In this document: positions 32,709 to 39,059 of the stretch, in pieces
Layout: each line of letters begins with the position of its first letter
Position numbering within the stretch: the first letter of the stretch is position 1
Assembly: GCF_001591705.1 (NCBI RefSeq)
Contig: NZ_BCVK01000017.1
Coordinates: 1 to 39,059 of the forward strand
Reading direction: 5' to 3'
Source of the DNA: Lactococcus cremoris subsp. cremoris NBRC 100676
GTDB taxonomy: Bacteria; Bacillota; Bacilli; Lactobacillales; Streptococcaceae
DNA length: 39,059 bases
Notes under the pieces: model-generated
The model's input: the letters and a program-made list of their open reading frames with translations, nothing else
What the model was told of the DNA's origin: nothing
Databases searched by the model: none
Position numbers and translations under genes: made by a program

Positions 32709-33464
32709 TCAGTCCAATGTAAATCCTTGTTTTTTCAAAAAATCTGCCAGGTCCTCACGACGAGGATTCGTAAGAAAATCACTCATCTCCTGTGACCAAT
32801 TTGTCGACTTTTGATGATGACTGCGATTGGCATAATATTCTGCCGTTTGCTCGTTATAAGTACTTAAATCAGTCAATGATTCATGATTATAACCATTGAT
32901 TGACAAAATATTTGCTTTTGGCAAACGTGGTTTTACTTCGTTTCGGCTATTTGGTAGACCAATTGTCAGTCCAAAAAGTGGAAGTGTCAATTCTGGTAAA
33001 TTTAACAACTCTGTCACTTTAGACGTGTCATTACGAATTCCACCAATATAACAAATGCCAAGCCCCATAGATTCAGCTGCTACTGTCATATTCTGAGCAG
33101 CAATTGTAGTATCAACAATGGCAACTGTCAAAGCTTCCATATTACGAAGAGCTTTCACATCTTTATTCTCCGCCCTTAAAATCTGAGCTTGCCGATACCA
33201 ATCAGCCACAAAAACATAAAATACACCCGTTTGATTCACATAAGCGTCCGAACCAGAAATTTTAGCAATTTCACATCGTAAATTAACATCCGCTACCTCA
33301 ATAATTGAATAGGCCTGTATAAAATTTGACGAAGCACCGGATTGTGCTGCTTTTAGCAGTAAATCTTTTGTTTGAGCCGGCAAAGGTTCAGCTTTAAAAT
33401 CACGAACTGACGCGTGAACTAACATTTTTTCAATTGTTTGATTCATAATTTTATTCTCATTCAT
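32709..33464 (-). CDS. NfsA-like nitroreductase / NAD(P)H-flavin oxidoreductase
   Basis: 251 residues. The FMN contact at the N-terminus is HASVRDFKAEPLPAQTKDLLLKAAQSGASSNFIQAYSII. The second signature is AAESMGLGICYIGGIRNDTSKVTELLNLPE and TIGLPNSR. The C-terminal helix arm TEYYANR is typical of the FRP/NfsA group. Reduces nitro or quinone compounds with NAD(P)H. Placed between prfA-side genes and prmC, with its own terminator. The start is ATG 33464, after GGAGG at some distance, so the start is somewhat uncertain. Confidence 0.88.
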   Translation of the reverse strand: MNENKIMNQTIEKMLVHASVRDFKAEPLPAQTKDLLLKAAQSGASSNFIQAYSIIEVADVNLRCEIAKISGSDAYVNQTGVFYVFVADWYRQAQILRAENKDVKALRNMEALTVAIVDTTIAAQNMTVAAESMGLGICYIGGIRNDTSKVTELLNLPELTLPLFGLTIGLPNSRNEVKPRLPKANILSINGYNHESLTDLSTYNEQTAEYYANRSHHQKSTNWSQEMSDFLTNPRREDLADFLKKQGFTLD

Positions 33465-33533
33465 CAAAATTAAATTCCTCCCTACTGACAGGTTTCATTT
33501 TAGAACTAACTTCTATTTTGACTACTTTTATTT

Positions 33534-34061
33534 CTAAATCAATGGTGAAATTCTCGTCAGAAGATAAGCACATAGGGGAACCTTTATTTCCTGAGGTGAA
33601 AAAAGCAAGGCATACTGTTTTCGATTTTGATTTGTTTCATCGACCAGCTCCGCCAAAGTTCCAATCTTTGCTCCAAGTTCTGAAAAAGTCTTACGTATTG
33701 GGTTTTTACTGTATTTACCAAACTCTGATAAAGGTAAACTTTTCTTAGTTTGGCTCCAATCTTTACCTTTTTTAACTTCTTGCCAAAGGCGGCAGTAATT
33801 ATTTCCCTTAAATTTTTCAATGGACATCCGTGTCCTTTGTGCTCGGTGCAAATGATGCGAAAGAGACTCTATCTTTTCTGCAACTACCCAGCTATCCCCA
33901 TTTTTTCCCACACAATAAAGCAAATCAAAAGACTCATTTAGCCCTTTGACCTGAAAAATCGTCACATCTGTTAAGACATTATTCACTTTTTTTGAGGTTT
34001 GCATCGTCCGTTGTTCATGACCAACTTCTCGAATGACAAAATCTTCAAATTCAAAATTCAT
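33534..34061 (-). CDS. Uncharacterised protein coupled to prfA
   Basis: 175 residues with no membrane segment. It begins [24 protein letters not shown] and has a central HHLHRAQRTRMSIEKFKGNNYCRLWQEVKKGKDW stretch, rich in basic residues. No family is recognised. Its ATG shares one base with the prfA stop (TAATG), so it is translated by coupling to RF1. This is a hint, not proof, of a function tied to translation. Base composition is like its neighbours. Confidence 0.7.
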   Translation of the reverse strand: MNFEFEDFVIREVGHEQRTMQTSKKVNNVLTDVTIFQVKGLNESFDLLYCVGKNGDSWVVAEKIESLSHHLHRAQRTRMSIEKFKGNNYCRLWQEVKKGKDWSQTKKSLPLSEFGKYSKNPIRKTFSELGAKIGTLAELVDETNQNRKQYALLFSPQEIKVPLCAYLLTRISPLI

Positions 34062-35134
34062 TATTTATTTAATTCTTCTAATTTCTTCGTTTGGTCATAA
34101 ACAATCAGAGCATCAATCACTTCATCCATTTTACCAGATAAAATACTATCCAATTTTTGTAAAGTCAAACCAATTCGGTGGTCAGTTACACGATTTTGTG
34201 GGAAATTGTAAGTTCTAATCCGCTCAGAACGGTCACCTGTTCCGACAGTTGATTTACGCTCTGCATTTTGTTTGTCCAATTCAATTTGTTGATAGTAATC
34301 AAAAACTTTCGTATTCAACAACTTAATGGCTTTATCGCGATTTTTTTGCTGTGTCCGTTCTTCTTGCATCTCAACTTTAATCCCTGTTGGCAAGTGAACC
34401 ATCCGCACGGCTGTGGCAACCTTATTGACATTCTGACCACCGGCACCAGACGCATGATAAATATCCACGCGCAAATCTTTTTGCTCAATTGTCATTTCGA
34501 ATTCTTCAACTTCAGGCATCACAAGCACTGTCGCTGTCGAAGTATGCACGCGCCCTTGTGTTTCTGTTACAGGGACACGTTGTACTCGGTGAGCACCAGA
34601 TTCATATTTCAATTTTGAATAAACAGATGGACCCGAAATCAAAGCTGAAACCTCTTTATAACCCCCAATACCAGTGATATTCGCTTCCATAATTTCAAAC
34701 TTCCAACCTTGAGATTCAGAAAAATGTTGATACATATTTAATAAATCACCCGCAAAAAGCGCCGCTTCATCCCCACCAGCAGCTCCACGAATTTCTAAAA
34801 TAATATTTTTACCATCGTTTGGATCTTTAGGCAAAAGTAAAATTTTGATTTCTTCTTCAAGAACTTCTTTTTGTGATTTTGCTGATGAAAGTTCTTCTTT
34901 GAGCATTTCTTTCATTTCATCATCAAGTCCACCCTCACCAAGCATTTCTTCGCTATCAGAAATTGTTTCAAGGACTTTCTTGTATTCATTATAAGTCGCC
35001 ACTTTATCCCGTAAATCTGCTTCTTCACGTGATAATTCCATAAAACGCTTTGTATCCGAAACTACTTCTGGGTCAGATAATAACTCACCCAATTCTTCAT
35101 ATCTTCCAACTATTGACTCTAACTGATCAAACAT
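34061..35134 (-). CDS. prfA: Peptide chain release factor 1
   Basis: Recognises UAA and UAG stops and triggers peptide release. 357 residues. The anticodon-like tripeptide PVT sits in [18 protein letters not shown], and the catalytic GGQ is in [19 protein letters not shown]. The glutamine is the PrmC target. Domain 1 is intact. AAAGGAA precedes the ATG. Third gene of tdk-hypothetical-prfA-hypothetical, all closely packed. Confidence 0.98.
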   Translation of the reverse strand: MFDQLESIVGRYEELGELLSDPEVVSDTKRFMELSREEADLRDKVATYNEYKKVLETISDSEEMLGEGGLDDEMKEMLKEELSSAKSQKEVLEEEIKILLLPKDPNDGKNIILEIRGAAGGDEAALFAGDLLNMYQHFSESQGWKFEIMEANITGIGGYKEVSALISGPSVYSKLKYESGAHRVQRVPVTETQGRVHTSTATVLVMPEVEEFEMTIEQKDLRVDIYHASGAGGQNVNKVATAVRMVHLPTGIKVEMQEERTQQKNRDKAIKLLNTKVFDYYQQIELDKQNAERKSTVGTGDRSERIRTYNFPQNRVTDHRIGLTLQKLDSILSGKMDEVIDALIVYDQTKKLEELNK

Positions 35135-35151
35135 TTCTTTATTTCCTTTAA

Positions 35152-35595
35152 TTATTTTTTAGTTTTTAATGGTAAATTTTTTGCCATATTTACAAAAGAA
35201 TCCCATTGTGTCACATCTTGTAGCATGTCCTTTTTAAAAATCATCACTTGATTTCTTCCTTGAAAAAAGTGAACACGTTCTGAAAAAATCTCAACATTTC
35301 GTACATTCATTTGAGCTTTAATTTGTTCCTCTGTCACATACATGTCAAGCTCTTGTGGCTTAAAATTTTTCAAAAAACGGCTTTTCAGTTGCCAATGTAA
35401 AAAAAGATTCCCTAAAACAAGCACAAGCAGTGCAGAAACGACTGGCCAAATCCATTGTCCTTTACTCATCAACAAATTAACAACTAAAAAAACCAGCATG
35501 ATTCCTGAAAAAACCAGCATCATTCGCTTAGTCATTTGTCCGAGAATTCTTTGATAATCTTCCCCTGTGATTGTTCCTTTAAAATGATAAAACAT
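35152..35595 (-). CDS. Membrane protein with two transmembrane helices, YcxB-like
   Basis: 147 residues. Two helices (about 28-46, [18 protein letters not shown], and 51-68, [17 protein letters not shown]) are followed by a soluble domain with [39 protein letters not shown]. The arrangement resembles YcxB-like proteins, whose function is unknown. It sits between tdk (10 bases upstream) and prfA (17 bases downstream), all on the minus strand. Confidence 0.72.
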   Translation of the reverse strand: MFYHFKGTITGEDYQRILGQMTKRMMLVFSGIMLVFLVVNLLMSKGQWIWPVVSALLVLVLGNLFLHWQLKSRFLKNFKPQELDMYVTEEQIKAQMNVRNVEIFSERVHFFQGRNQVMIFKKDMLQDVTQWDSFVNMAKNLPLKTKK

Positions 35596-35605
35596 CTATT
35601 TCCTC

Positions 35606-36175
35606 CTAGATTTCTGGTTTAAAATAATGCTTCCGGCAAACCGGAATATAAGTTTCATTTCCACCAATCTGTAACTGTTCACCTTCATAGACTGGTTTAC
35701 CGTCAATTGTTCGAATAACCATCGTCGCTTTTTTACTACAATACCAGCAAATTGTTTTAATTTCTTCAATTTTATCAGCAAGTAAAAGCAGGTATTTAGA
35801 CCCTTCAAAAAGTTCATTACGAAAATCATTTTTCAAACCAAAGGCCATGACTGGAACATTCAATTCGTCGACTACTCGCGCAAAATCATAGACATGTTTT
35901 TTATTTAAAAATTGTGCCTCATCAATTAAGACACAAAAAGGTTTAGCAGACAGGCTATTCACATAATCAAAAACAGACATTTTATCATCAATTGCGATAG
36001 CTTCTGCTTTCATACCAATCCGACTCGCAACTGTTCCAACACCAGCACGGGTATCTAGGCTTGATGTCATCAAGAGAACTGGCTTGCCCTGTTCCTCATA
36101 ATTATGAGCCACTTTCAAAATCTCAATTGACTTTCCTGAATTCATCGTACCATATTTGAAATATAATTGCGCCAT
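35606..36175 (-). CDS. tdk: Thymidine kinase
   Basis: Phosphorylates thymidine with ATP in nucleoside salvage. 189 residues. The P-loop GTMNSGKS is at residues 9-16, followed by [30 protein letters not shown] is the Walker B-like motif. The structural zinc site is CWYCSKKA with VCRKHY near the C-terminus. GAGGGAG precedes ATG 36175. It is the first gene of the tdk-prfA group, with the mobile element inserted just upstream of it. Confidence 0.96.
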   Translation of the reverse strand: MAQLYFKYGTMNSGKSIEILKVAHNYEEQGKPVLLMTSSLDTRAGVGTVASRIGMKAEAIAIDDKMSVFDYVNSLSAKPFCVLIDEAQFLNKKHVYDFARVVDELNVPVMAFGLKNDFRNELFEGSKYLLLLADKIEEIKTICWYCSKKATMVIRTIDGKPVYEGEQLQIGGNETYIPVCRKHYFKPEI

Positions 36176-36187
36176 ATCATCTCCCTC

Positions 36188-36280
36188 GTTTCCTTATTTT
36201 TCCTCAAAGTTACCTATCCTTACCAATACTAATTTATTGAGTATTGATAAGAGTAGTCCATTTCCTCATATTTCCCCAAA
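36188..36280. other. Candidate att region upstream of tdk
   Basis: Two 21-base imperfect direct repeats (36188-36208 and 36260-36280, 17 of 21 identical) flank an inverted repeat, TTACCAATACT (36220-36230) / AGTATTGATAA (36240-36250), one mismatch. It lies between the host gene tdk and the integrase arm repeats, the expected place for the crossover core. The core cannot be fixed without the other end of the element. Confidence 0.35.
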
Positions 36281-36292
36281 TTAATTTTCTTT

Positions 36293-36343
36293 TGGTGCTT
36301 ATATGGTGCTTGCTTAGATTTTCTATGGTACTTCATGGTGCTT
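36293..36343. repeat. Four phased TGGTGCTT repeats next to int (integrase arm sites)
   Basis: TGGTGCTT occurs at 36293-36300, 36304-36311 and 36336-36343, and TGGTACTT at 36326-36333. Spacings of 11, 22 and 10 bases place them on one face of the helix. They lie just past the int stop codon. Integrases with an N-terminal arm-binding domain bind such short direct repeats. Confidence 0.6.
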
Positions 36344-36344
36344 A

Positions 36345-37469
36345 TTATAAATTCAAATTCTCTAGCTTCAACTGCAAATCTTGTCGATTTTCAGGAAGAA
36401 CATGCGTGTAAACTCCGTTTGTAATTCGAGCATCCATATGCCCCACACGCTCCATAACAGCCTTTTGAGGTGCTCCTAGAAAAGCTAACACTGTAATATG
36501 AGAATGTCGCAACATATGCGCTGAAAACTGTTTATAATTCTTACCAAACAGATTGGCACGAGCGCCCTCAATTTTCAAATAAGTGTTAATATCCGCATTA
36601 CGAATTTGAACCCCATTTGATTTCACAAATACAAATTTTGAACCATATTTATCTTTACGAAAATTTTCAAGAATCTCAAGACAACGGTCATTTAGAGTGA
36701 CATAACGAACTGATTGAGGATTTTTAGTTGGTCCTAGCTTTTTAAGATTACAGTTCCAACTCAATTGAATATAAATCACTCGTTTCAAAATATCTACATG
36801 TGACCATTGAAGACCAGAGGCTTCGCCAATTCTCAAACCTGTTAGAAACAAAAATTCTACAAAGTCTGCACGTTTAAAATCATCTTTTTCTACTGCATGA
36901 CTTCGCCAACTCTTCAAAAATTTTCGCATTTCATCCATAGTGAAAAATTTTTCTTTCCACTTGGCAAGACTTTCAGCCGATTTTTTTTGTTTAGGAAGTA
37001 TGATACAGTTCATGATATTCTCATGTGTAAATCCCATTGAATAAGCATATTGAAAAATATGTCCTATGCGCAAAGCTATGGTGTGCCGTGTCGTATTAGA
37101 ATACTTATTAGAAAATAAATATTCTTGCATTTCTTTTGGCTCAATGCTAATTATTTCACGCTGTCCAAATTTTTTTATAAAATCTTTTAAACCATACGTT
37201 TCTGAGAGATATGTGGATTCAGCCAATTCAGCTTGACGAATTTTTCTTGATTCCGCATAACACTCGTTTATGGTTTTTGGTGCTTCTTCAGCTTCTTTTT
37301 CTTCTGAAAGTTTTTCTGCTATTTTCAGTTCAAGTTCAGTTCGTGCTTGACTTTGAGCCTCACGACCACCTGAATTTTTGGTTACAGAAACTTGTTTCCA
37401 TTTGTCTTGCTTATCTTGATATTTTTCAAAGAACTTCCATTTACCATTGGGTTGTTGCTTTTTATACAT
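36345..37469 (-). CDS. int: Tyrosine recombinase (integrase)
   Basis: Site-specific integration and excision enzyme. 374 residues. An N-terminal AP2-like arm-binding domain (about 1-55, NGKWKFFEKYQDKQDKWKQVSVT...AQSQARTELELKIAEKL) is followed by a core-binding domain (about 65-165) and the catalytic domain. The catalytic residues are R213 (GLRIGEA), K249, H318 and R321 (HMLRHSH), H344 (RVGHMD) and Y354 (GVYTHV). All are present, so it is probably active. AGGAGTG precedes the ATG. It reads outward toward tdk and the arm repeats, as in many phages and ICE/IME elements. Confidence 0.95.
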   Translation of the reverse strand: MYKKQQPNGKWKFFEKYQDKQDKWKQVSVTKNSGGREAQSQARTELELKIAEKLSEEKEAEEAPKTINECYAESRKIRQAELAESTYLSETYGLKDFIKKFGQREIISIEPKEMQEYLFSNKYSNTTRHTIALRIGHIFQYAYSMGFTHENIMNCIILPKQKKSAESLAKWKEKFFTMDEMRKFLKSWRSHAVEKDDFKRADFVEFLFLTGLRIGEASGLQWSHVDILKRVIYIQLSWNCNLKKLGPTKNPQSVRYVTLNDRCLEILENFRKDKYGSKFVFVKSNGVQIRNADINTYLKIEGARANLFGKNYKQFSAHMLRHSHITVLAFLGAPQKAVMERVGHMDARITNGVYTHVLPENRQDLQLKLENLNL

Positions 37470-37488
37470 TTCACTCCTATCTTTATAT

Positions 37489-37520
37489 AAAATAGAGAGT
37501 AACCAGATACTCTCTATTTT
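37489..37520 (-). terminator. Stem-loop between the excisionase-like gene and int
   Basis: A perfect 13-bp inverted repeat AAAATAGAGAGTA / TACTCTCTATTTT with a 6-base loop. The T-run is short (TTTT then ATATAAAG), so it could be a partial terminator that lowers int expression, or a protein-binding site. Confidence 0.5.
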
Positions 37521-37528
37521 ATCACAAA

Positions 37529-37744
37529 TTACAATATTTTTTTACGTGCTTCGGAGCGGAATTTTAAAAATTTTTCATACCCCTCAATAGAGATATTCAC
37601 ACGTCCATGACTGGGTTGCAAGATATACTTTGAAAACTCAGGATTTCTTCGCATTCTAGTTAAGTCATTTGAGAGTGTCCCTTTTGCCACACCAAAAATA
37701 TCACAAATTTCTTCTTTATTTCCATATAATTTTTCCATAAACAT
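37529..37744 (-). CDS. Small helix-turn-helix protein, excisionase-like
   Basis: 71 residues: MFMEKLYGNKEEICDIFGVAKGTLSNDLTRMRRNPEFSKYILQPSHGRVNISIEGYEKFLKFRSEARKK. The EEICDIFGVAKGTLSNDLTRM stretch is a helix-turn-helix, and the following Gly-Arg-Val-x-Ile wing and Y-FLKF helix recall excisionases and element-borne regulators. Its ATG overlaps the rep stop (TGATG), so it is translationally coupled to rep. Directly upstream of int, the usual xis position. The function is inferred. Confidence 0.7.
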   Translation of the reverse strand: MFMEKLYGNKEEICDIFGVAKGTLSNDLTRMRRNPEFSKYILQPSHGRVNISIEGYEKFLKFRSEARKKIL

Positions 37745-38730
37745 CACACTTTCAAAATTTCATTGAGAAACTGAATCAAATCAATCTCTTGCGGATAATC
37801 CCAACAGATTTCTGTTAATTCAAAAGGTAAACGCGTCATATCAGCCAAATCAATGATACTTGCCTTTTTGCGTAACGCATTGTATTTCGCTTTTGTGGCT
37901 TTGGACAACTCCGCAAAGAGTTCTGGATGTTCATCTTTTGAAAGAAATATAATTTTTTCCTGTGGCGAAAGTTCAATATAATTTCTATCTTCAAAATCAA
38001 GTTGAACAATGGGAGTATCTGAGAGAAATCGAAATTCTTTTTTCAGTTGATTTTCAATGAAACCTGAGCCGTGTAATTCAAATTCTAAGCGCCAAAGCTG
38101 ATCGAATTTCTGAACTTCTTCTTGTGCAATTTTATCTCCTTTTTCTGTCCGCTCTTTTTTCTTATCATACAAGCGAATAATAAATTCATCGCCACTTCCT
38201 GCGTATCGTGTTTCTATTTTGCCATCTGTACCAAAGAAAATTTTCTTTTTGGAGCGACCGCCTAAAATAAACGAAGATAAATCACGCTCAAAGTCTAGTG
38301 CAATATCAATCCTTGAAATACTGACTTCTTCTAATAATGGAACTAAATAGTCAAAGACATAGTTCAGATTGTCTTGACCAGATTTAGCAGGATTGAACTC
38401 TAAGTAGAAGTTCTTTGTTTTCATTCTCTTAGCTTTAATGGGCATATAGCTCACATAAAAATTTTCTGTACTATCACGAAATAATTGTCCGTAAAATCCA
38501 GCGTATTCTCCGTTGGATTGAAGTTCGATCACATCCCAAAACTGGCAAAGATTTTGAAAGACTTGATTTCCTCCAAGTTCAATATTTCCCATAATGGTTA
38601 AGCGGTCAATCTTGATAGACACAAAGCCATATTTCTCTGAGAGCTGAGTTCTAAGGTTTAATTTTTGACCCTCTAGCGGGCTGTTAGAAATACCCGCTGA
38701 TTCATTCATTTGTTTAACTGTATTATTCAT
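37744..38730 (-). CDS. Replication initiator / relaxase-like protein of the Rep_trans family
   Basis: About 328 residues from ATG 38730, chosen because AAAAGGAC precedes it. The frame runs on to an ATG at 38829 inside the upstream gene, giving 361 residues. Motifs are FVSIKIDRLTIMG, VSISRIDIALDFERD (the RxDxxxD metal motif of the family), FIIRLYDKKKERTEKG (with the candidate catalytic tyrosine) and LWRLEFELHG. Proteins of this PF02486 type nick DNA for rolling-circle replication of plasmids and integrative elements, and in ICEs act as relaxases (Orf20/MobT). The nested hairpin just upstream is a candidate nick site. Marks this as a replicating or mobilisable element rather than a bare integrase island. 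Confidence 0.85.
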   Translation of the reverse strand: MNNTVKQMNESAGISNSPLEGQKLNLRTQLSEKYGFVSIKIDRLTIMGNIELGGNQVFQNLCQFWDVIELQSNGEYAGFYGQLFRDSTENFYVSYMPIKAKRMKTKNFYLEFNPAKSGQDNLNYVFDYLVPLLEEVSISRIDIALDFERDLSSFILGGRSKKKIFFGTDGKIETRYAGSGDEFIIRLYDKKKERTEKGDKIAQEEVQKFDQLWRLEFELHGSGFIENQLKKEFRFLSDTPIVQLDFEDRNYIELSPQEKIIFLSKDEHPELFAELSKATKAKYNALRKKASIIDLADMTRLPFELTEICWDYPQEIDLIQFLNEILKV

Positions 38731-38756
38731 TGATTTTTTGTCCTTTTTAAATAAGC

Positions 38757-38801
38757 TCAGGAGAGATTCTTTGTTTGCCTTTGGCACAAAATCTCTCCTG
38801 A
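38757..38801. other. Nested hairpin upstream of rep, candidate origin
   Basis: TCAGGAGAGATT (38757-38768) and AATCTCTCCTGA (38790-38801) are a perfect 12-bp inverted repeat. The loop contains a second stem, TTTGCC-TTT-GGCACAAA, partly paired. On the + strand TTTTTATTTT follows, so it could also be a terminator of antisense transcription. It lies between the upstream stop (38805) and the rep start. Confidence 0.45.
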
Positions 38802-38804
38802 TTT

Positions 38805-39059
38805 TTATTTTCTTGTGCCTTTCAACCATAGTGAGTTTCCATGTCGCTCAAAACCTGAAATCAAATATTCAGGATAAGCATTTGAGACTTCTTCTTTTAT
38901 TTCTGAAACCACCTCTTTCAACATTTTTTGAGCTTGGTGTTCTTTGGGTAACTTGGTATAAAGTAACAATTCTTCATTATTCACATCCATCACAATTTTT
39001 CTGATGGCTTTGTTGTAGTCTGAGATAACCATATCTGCTTTAGAAGTCTTATCCTCTGA
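38805..39059 (-). CDS. Element gene of unknown function, cut by the window edge
   Basis: The frame is open from the edge to the stop at 38805-38807. An ATG at 39032 gives 75 residues, but SEDKTSKAD precedes it in frame without a stop, so the gene probably continues outside. The visible part (MVISDYNKAIRKIVMDVNNEELLLYTKLPKEHQAQKM...FERHGNSLWLKGTRK) is charged and helical, without a known motif. It overlaps the longer rep frame by 25 bases and is part of the same operon. Confidence 0.6.
   Translation of the reverse strand, partial: SEDKTSKADMVISDYNKAIRKIVMDVNNEELLLYTKLPKEHQAQKMLKEVVSEIKEEVSNAYPEYLISGFERHGNSLWLKGTRK

Noticed and set aside
1-39059. CRISPR arrays, rRNA genes, complete insertion sequences
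   Set aside because: No regularly spaced repeats with unique spacers, no rRNA-like sequence and no intact transposase with terminal repeats were seen on either strand.

Overview
The window looks like chromosome of a low-GC lactic acid bacterium of the genus Lactococcus (L. lactis / L. cremoris). This rests on the AT-rich DNA, strong AGGAGG-type ribosome binding sites, the hprK-lgt-DUF948-YtxH order, two tandem KUP potassium transporters, the tdk-prfA-prmC-sua5-glyA neighbourhood shared with streptococci, and matches to lactococcal regulatory sites (PurBox, CodY box, CcpA cre, ZitR/AdcR box). No database search was run, so the genus is inferred from remembered family and synteny knowledge.

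Layout. 1-1.75 kb is a decayed accessory stretch: an XRE regulator with a palindromic candidate operator, a 426-base stretch that may hold a degraded gene, and a secreted DUF5648-type repeat protein broken by a frameshift and a nonsense codon. 1.79-5.9 kb: tRNA-Arg(CCG), an SPFH/stomatin protein, an unknown cytosolic protein, miaA, and a YitT-type membrane protein whose promoter carries a perfect ZitR/AdcR zinc-repressor box. 5.9-11.8 kb: two kup genes, each with its own promoter and terminator, and gnd. 11.9-16.3 kb: the envelope and carbon-regulation group hprK-lgt and DUF948-YtxH, plus small membrane proteins and a Tim44-like secreted protein. 16.5-18.8 kb: a GtrA-like gene predicted to be leaderless, a YihY/BrkB protein, and map (TTG start) behind a structured leader.

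19.1-24 kb: a TetR gene divergent from a 14-TM MFS exporter gene that is frameshifted twice (the first time in a poly-A tract), with two near-identical operators; flavodoxin; a miniature pyrophosphatase-like protein; and a MerR gene divergent from a DUF2798-cupin pair read from a 19-bp-spacer MerR promoter. 23.8-28 kb: a TrmH-family methyltransferase, acylphosphatase behind a perfect cre, and the serine operon serC-serA-serB with a 14/15 CodY box. 28.1-36.2 kb: a PvaA-like lysozyme protein, glyA with a PurBox about 76 bp upstream of its predicted start site, then sua5, GNAT, prmC, nitroreductase, prfA and tdk with small unknown genes. serCAB makes serine and glyA turns it into glycine and one-carbon units, so two adjacent pathway steps carry nitrogen- and purine-responsive sites.

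From about 36.2 kb to the right edge is the integrase end of an integrated mobile element: helically phased short repeats beside a tyrosine integrase gene, an excisionase-like protein, a Rep_trans-type replication initiator preceded by a nested hairpin, and a gene cut by the window edge. The other end is outside the window, so its size, class and att core cannot be defined.

Many rho-independent terminators here are built on one stem, ACTGACAG/CTGTCAGT, and two of them share a longer repeat that folds the same way at the 3' ends of unrelated genes.
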